Made by a program: the position numbers and the translations under genes. This document shows positions 59,827 through 64,000 of a stretch of DNA of 64,000 bases, in pieces. A model generated the notes under the pieces. It was not told where the DNA came from. It searched no databases and was given only the letters and a program-made list of their open reading frames with translations. The first letter of the stretch is position 1; every line of letters starts with the position of its first letter. Source of the DNA: Forficula auricularia (lineage: Eukaryota; Arthropoda; Insecta; Dermaptera; Forficulidae); the NCBI GenBank assembly GCA_024734495.1, contig JALMQS010000612.1:1069979-1133978 (forward strand). Reading direction: 5' to 3'.

Positions 59827-62800
59827 TCATTGCATGGGTACTTCCGGGTAAGTAGGAAAATCAACAGCGACAACTTTTTCTATCACTTTAAACGATGGAT
59901 AAAGTCCAATTTGATTTGATCGTATATTTTTTCCTTTGCTGTAGCCATCCCAATGATTTCCAGCAACGCCAACAATATCACCAATCTTCAGGTCCATTTC
60001 TCCAGGTCTTCTAGATTTGTGTGGTAAAACCGCTATACGATTATGAGCTGATTGACCACCATAGTAATATATATCATCCAAAGAACGAAATCTATCACTA
60101 GCATCAGGATATCGAAGTTGCATCAGTTCGTATACCACTCTGCAAACCTTAAAAAAAATTATAGTTAGAAAAATTATTATCTAGTCTTTTGTTATGAATT
60201 ATTGGTTTTAATATTATTATGAATATACGAGCAGCCGACCTGACTAGGGATACCACGATAAGTTCCTCCTGTTTTGCTTTTATTGAACCGGTTGTTATAA
60301 ATAAACAAAGAAAAATGAAAAATTTTTTGTGAAAACTACCTCGCATCTTGCTCAAGTTTTATTTTTATATTAAAATGTTTTACCTAGAACCAACACCTAT
60401 CTCCTTAAAAGTTAAAGAAAAATGAATTAAAATAAAGTTTTGATTCAAAAAAGCATTATTACTGATAGCTTTCCTGAAAAGTAGCCTTAATAAAATATAG
60501 CCTATAATAATCCTGAAGGTGTAAGCTTTCGCAAGGTGAAATAATTTTTAAAGTCGGTTCTCTATTTTCTGAGTTATCACCTACATACAAAGAAACAAAT
60601 TTTATTTCTTTATAAAAAGAGAAGAAGATACCTATACTGAGTTAAATAAGCATTCCTTTTTGATAGTAAAGCCCTAGGGATCAAGAAAGGGTTTTTCACT
60701 ATGGTCAACCCATTCTAAAAACAAAATTTAATTAAAATTCTCTATAAAGTATAGGATATAAAGCTAAAACATTTTATAGTTGTAGATACAAAATACATTT
60801 ATTTACGATAAAAAATTTTTCTCCGAAAACTCATGATAATTTTAGAAAAACAGTCTATATCTCTGACCTTTCGTTAATTGAATTTTTCTTGTTTAAAATT
60901 AAAATAATTTCCAAAACGAATCTTTTTCTTAATTTATTGATAGATTTAATCAACGTTTCATGAGTGTTATTTCATAAATAACTCTATGCATTTAATACAA
61001 TAAACAATCAAGAATTTATTTCAAAATAGAGATGATCTCTAGAGAGCATCATTTACATATTTACAACGAATAATTCGACTGGACATCTTATGGACATTAT
61101 TTTTAAAAAGTATATAACATGTTAACTTAAGCTTTTGTTTCATTAAAAAATATATTTAAGCAAGCATTAAGTTTTATTATTATTTTGAAAACTGTCAAAT
61201 ATGTATGCATCATCCTATTTATATTATTGTGTGGATTCTCAGATAGAGCGAGGCAAGAAAGTCAAAAATAATTTTTATAAAAAAATAAAACCGACTTCAA
61301 AAAATTAAATGCAACAAAAAAATAATAAAACTCAAAAATAAAATAAAAACACAAAAAGGTATAAAATAATAATCTAATTTAGTTACAACTAAATGACGAA
61401 ATATTTACATGAAATCACTTTTTGAAGTCGGTGCCAAGTATATATTTTATGAATCAAACTCGAGGGATTTTGCTTAGTACGATTGGCGGGTACGCTCGCT
61501 TATATAGTTTGTTTAGCACCGACTTCAAAAAGTGATTTCATGATAATATTTCGTCGTTTAGTTGTAACTAAATTAGATTATTATTTTATACCTTTTAGTG
61601 TATTTTATTTTATTTTTGAGTTTTATTATTTTATTTGTTGCATTTAATTTTTTTGAAGTCGGTTTTATTTTTTTATAAAAATTATTTTTATTTTTCTCTT
61701 TTTAATGATGTTATTAATAGTGACTTAATATAATACCTTACATGCATCACGTAAGAGAAAGGGTCGGGCGAATGAATCAGAAAATGATAATAAAATTAAA
61801 TTCATAAATGTAGAAATTCTCTAGAAACGTTTGCGGGTTTTAAATGAATGTTTTAAGATTGATTTTTTATAAAAGATTTTATTTATTATAATTTCGATTA
61901 TTTGCTCATAAGAATTGGATATTTACGTTAATTCGTCATTGATCATATCATCAGAACTTGACTAAATTAATATGGGACCACCCCTAAGGTACCCTCTTTC
62001 CAATATAAAAAGAATCATCGAAATCGGTTCATAAACAAAGAAGTTATGCCTAAACAAACATAGCAAAAAAGGTCCAATACCAATGAAAAAAAACGGGACC
62101 AATCGGAAACTAGACTAAACCCAATGCAAAAAAAATAATCAAAATCGGTTCACAATTGGCGAAGATATCAGGTAATATAGACAAAAAAAAATTCAGTCGA
62201 ATTGAGAACCTCCTCCTTTTTAACACGCTTTTATTAGTTTGACGTGTATGTTTGTATGTATGTAACTGACTGGTTTGGGCTCGATTTTTTTCTGTTAAAT
62301 TCCACAAGCATTTTTCTATAAAAATATTTGTTTACCTACTCAATTTAAATGAAATTATATTAAAATAAAAACATTACATTCTGTTAAATTCCGCAAACTT
62401 TTCAATATAAAAATAATTAAGACTAAAAAGTAAAAAATAAATTATTTTTAAATAATAGGGCCTCCACATCTCCCCTTAAAGCCCACCGATCCTCCCACTC
62501 AGAATCCGGTTGAGTGGCTCAGGGTGTGGCCACAGCAGAACGGTGTGAAACCTTAGTATGCTGCGACCAAGAATAAAATAATAATAATAACAATAAAAAA
62601 GGGAATACCGCATGTCGTCCAAACAATAAAAAATAAATAAATACACTGGGAAGAATAAATAAATAAATAATCAATTAAATAAAACAAAAAATAAATAGAA
62701 TATGTCACTGGGTTTAAAGAAATCGTTGTTTAAAAAACATTTAAATAAATAATTTTAAAAAACTAAAAAACACGCTTTTGTCAGTAATTCTCTAAAAAGT

Positions 62801-64000
62801 ACAAAATAATATAATAACCTAATAAACATAAAGTCAAAAAGCGTGGGGCGCAAAAGCATGTAGTTTTAATTAATTTCGACAAAGTGCCCCACGCTTTTTG
62901 ACTTAATGTTTATTAGGTTATTACATTATTTTTTACTTTTTAGAGAATTACTGACAAAAGCGTGTTTTTTGAAGTCGATTTATTTAAAAATAGCTTGAAA
63001 CTAGTGCTGTAGATTTTTAGCAAAATTAAATTCGAAAATTCATTTTAGAAATAATTCGAATTTCTAATTTTTATATAAATATTATGATATTTTCGAATTT
63101 CAAATTTATTAAAATTCGAAATTTTTCTTACAGTACTATTTGAAACTCTACGAATCGTGAGCAAAGTCTATGATGAAAGAAGATTTCAAGGAAGTATAGA
63201 TATTAGGATATTACCTCATGTAGGAAATAATTTATATTTATATTATTATTATTATCATCACTACACTTCTATCGAAGAACACAAACTTAAGGGAAAGAAG
63301 AATTTTAAATAGCAAAAAGGTAATAATTAAAAGTAATATGACATTTCAGAACATTTGATATGAAGGGATAGATGATTGAAGTGGAGTCTATTTCTAGAGA
63401 TTTAATAATATTGATCTCTTTTCTCCCTCATCTTCTAGAGTGAAATTAGAAAATTGTTGGATATATTCTGGTGTACCTCACTGGTTTCAGCTTTTAGAAG
63501 ATAGAAGCTAAAAATTTAACTATTATTATTTTAATTCCTGACCTTTCCTTTTTGGGTTTAGAGATACATCTTTTATAAAGAATCATTCATTAAGTCTAAA
63601 GACAAATTTACATTTTTTTTTTAAATCTGCCCTTACTTAATTGATTTAAAATTCAAAGAAATAGTAAAATTTAACTATTTCTTTCAGCTAGTGAAGGGAG
63701 CTTCAAAATTATAAGGAGAAAAGGTGTAGAAAAACACCAAAATTGTTTAATTATTTTCTAATTTTATCAGGGGCTGTCCAACCTAAATAAAATCTTACTA
63801 AGTATCATTGTTACCACCAAAATCTAATCAAGAAGATTTATTTATAGTTTTTCAAATTGATTGTAATTTATAATTACCTGAGAGGAAAATGTACAGACAA
63901 CAAAATCAGTTTTAGATAGCAAATAAATATCTGTGATGATGCCATTTAACGAAGAGTCTGTATATCGTGTTGAAAGAGCAGCTGTTTTGGCTATTTCAGG
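59827..64000 (-). CDS. FucT6: Alpha-1,6-fucosyltransferase (FUT8 type), C-terminal exons (partial)
   Basis: Two exons: 64000-63878 (open at the window edge; ...[18 protein letters not shown]) and 60147-59827 ([18 protein letters not shown]...PMQ, stop). The junction is phase 0 with a ctcaggtaatt donor and a tttttttaag acceptor. FUT8 adds the core alpha-1,6 fucose to N-glycans in the Golgi. Family marks seen: [14 protein letters not shown] of the catalytic domain's end, [15 protein letters not shown], and the C-terminal SH3-like domain with [17 protein letters not shown] and GLYPSFKV. The end PTYPEV matches human FUT8. The 3.7-kb intron holds two long foldbacks. The catalytic core and N-terminal membrane anchor lie beyond the right edge. 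Confidence 0.93.
60360..61260. other. AT-rich intron sequence of the FucT6-like gene
   Basis: Nothing recognised. Confidence 0.5.
61266..61691. mobile_element. 426-bp foldback, ends AACCGACTTCAAAAAA
   Basis: Arms of about 170 bp include AAAACCGACTTCAAAAAA and AAATCACTTTTTGAAGTCGG with complements on the right. The ~85-nt loop includes GATTGGCGGGTACGCTCGC. The terminal wording is widespread in insect genomes. Located in the FucT6-like intron. Confidence 0.85.
61692..62760. other. Intron with transposon remnants
   Basis: 61990-62225 has CTTTCCAATATAAAAAGAAT and GAATTGAGAACCTCCTCC, wording usually adjacent to the GACTTCAAAAA foldbacks. 62455-62600 is a GC-richer block ending in an AATAATAATAAC simple tail, possibly a non-LTR retrotransposon 3' end. 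Confidence 0.4.
62766..62970. mobile_element. 205-bp foldback element
   Basis: Arms of about 85 bp start AAAAACACGCTTTTGTCAGT and run to TCAAAAAGCGTGGGGC, reverse-complemented after a ~32-nt loop. In the FucT6-like intron. Confidence 0.85.
62990..63877. other. Intron sequence next to the FucT6-like exon
   Basis: AT-rich, no repeat or exon recognised. Confidence 0.5.

Noticed and set aside
1..64000. CRISPR arrays, operons or bacterial signals
   Set aside because: Spliceosomal introns, animal gene families and insect transposons identify a eukaryotic chromosome; no regular spacer-repeat array was seen.

Overview
This window is an AT-rich, intron-containing arthropod (almost certainly insect) sequence. 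It carries parts of four protein genes, all on the minus strand, within a dense field of transposable elements. The insect call rests on the stoned A / stoned B gene pair, on mariner and hAT type transposon remains, and on long introns. I cannot name the order or species. One 100-base run of N (8362-8461) marks a scaffold join, and the sequence to its left is repeated almost exactly at 13871-16087, so the 6-16 kb arrangement may be an assembly artefact.

Layout, left to right. 1-2703: the first two coding exons of a UTP4/cirhin-like WD-repeat ribosome-biogenesis gene; the rest lies beyond the left edge. 2.7-18.9 kb: no gene; GC-rich Helitron-like repeats, an unclassified interspersed repeat, and the 2.2-kb duplication around the N gap. 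18.9-34.2 kb: the stoned locus. StnA is encoded by at least ten exons and its last coding exon runs straight into the first exon of stnB: the stnA stop and stnB ATG are 12 nt apart, so this is a dicistronic transcript, as in Drosophila. StnB has nine coding exons whose lengths sum to an open frame of 1273 codons. Its introns hold a near-complete mariner, a tRNA-derived SINE and several foldback elements. 34.2-59.8 kb: no confirmed coding gene; two GC-richer blocks (42.2-42.4 and 52.3-52.65 kb) could be upstream non-coding exons of stoned, the rest is AT-rich spacer with hairpin MITEs, hAT MITEs and Helitron-like copies. 59.8-64.0 kb: the last two coding exons of an alpha-1,6-fucosyltransferase (FUT8/FucT6) with its C-terminal SH3 domain; the gene continues past the right edge.

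How the genes relate: stoned A and stoned B act together in synaptic-vesicle endocytosis. StnA carries DPF motifs of the type that bind AP-2 ear domains; StnB carries NPF motifs that bind EH domains plus a stonin/mu-homology domain that binds synaptotagmin. The flanking genes have unrelated roles (nucleolar rRNA processing; Golgi glycosylation).

The most unusual features are: the 12-nt stnA/stnB spacer; an stnB intron, also hit by mariner, whose predicted acceptor ends in AA instead of AG; two stnA introns whose donor and acceptor lie in matching 13-bp repeats; more than ten long foldback hairpins, some carrying hammerhead-ribozyme-like cores; and a 5S rRNA-derived sequence.
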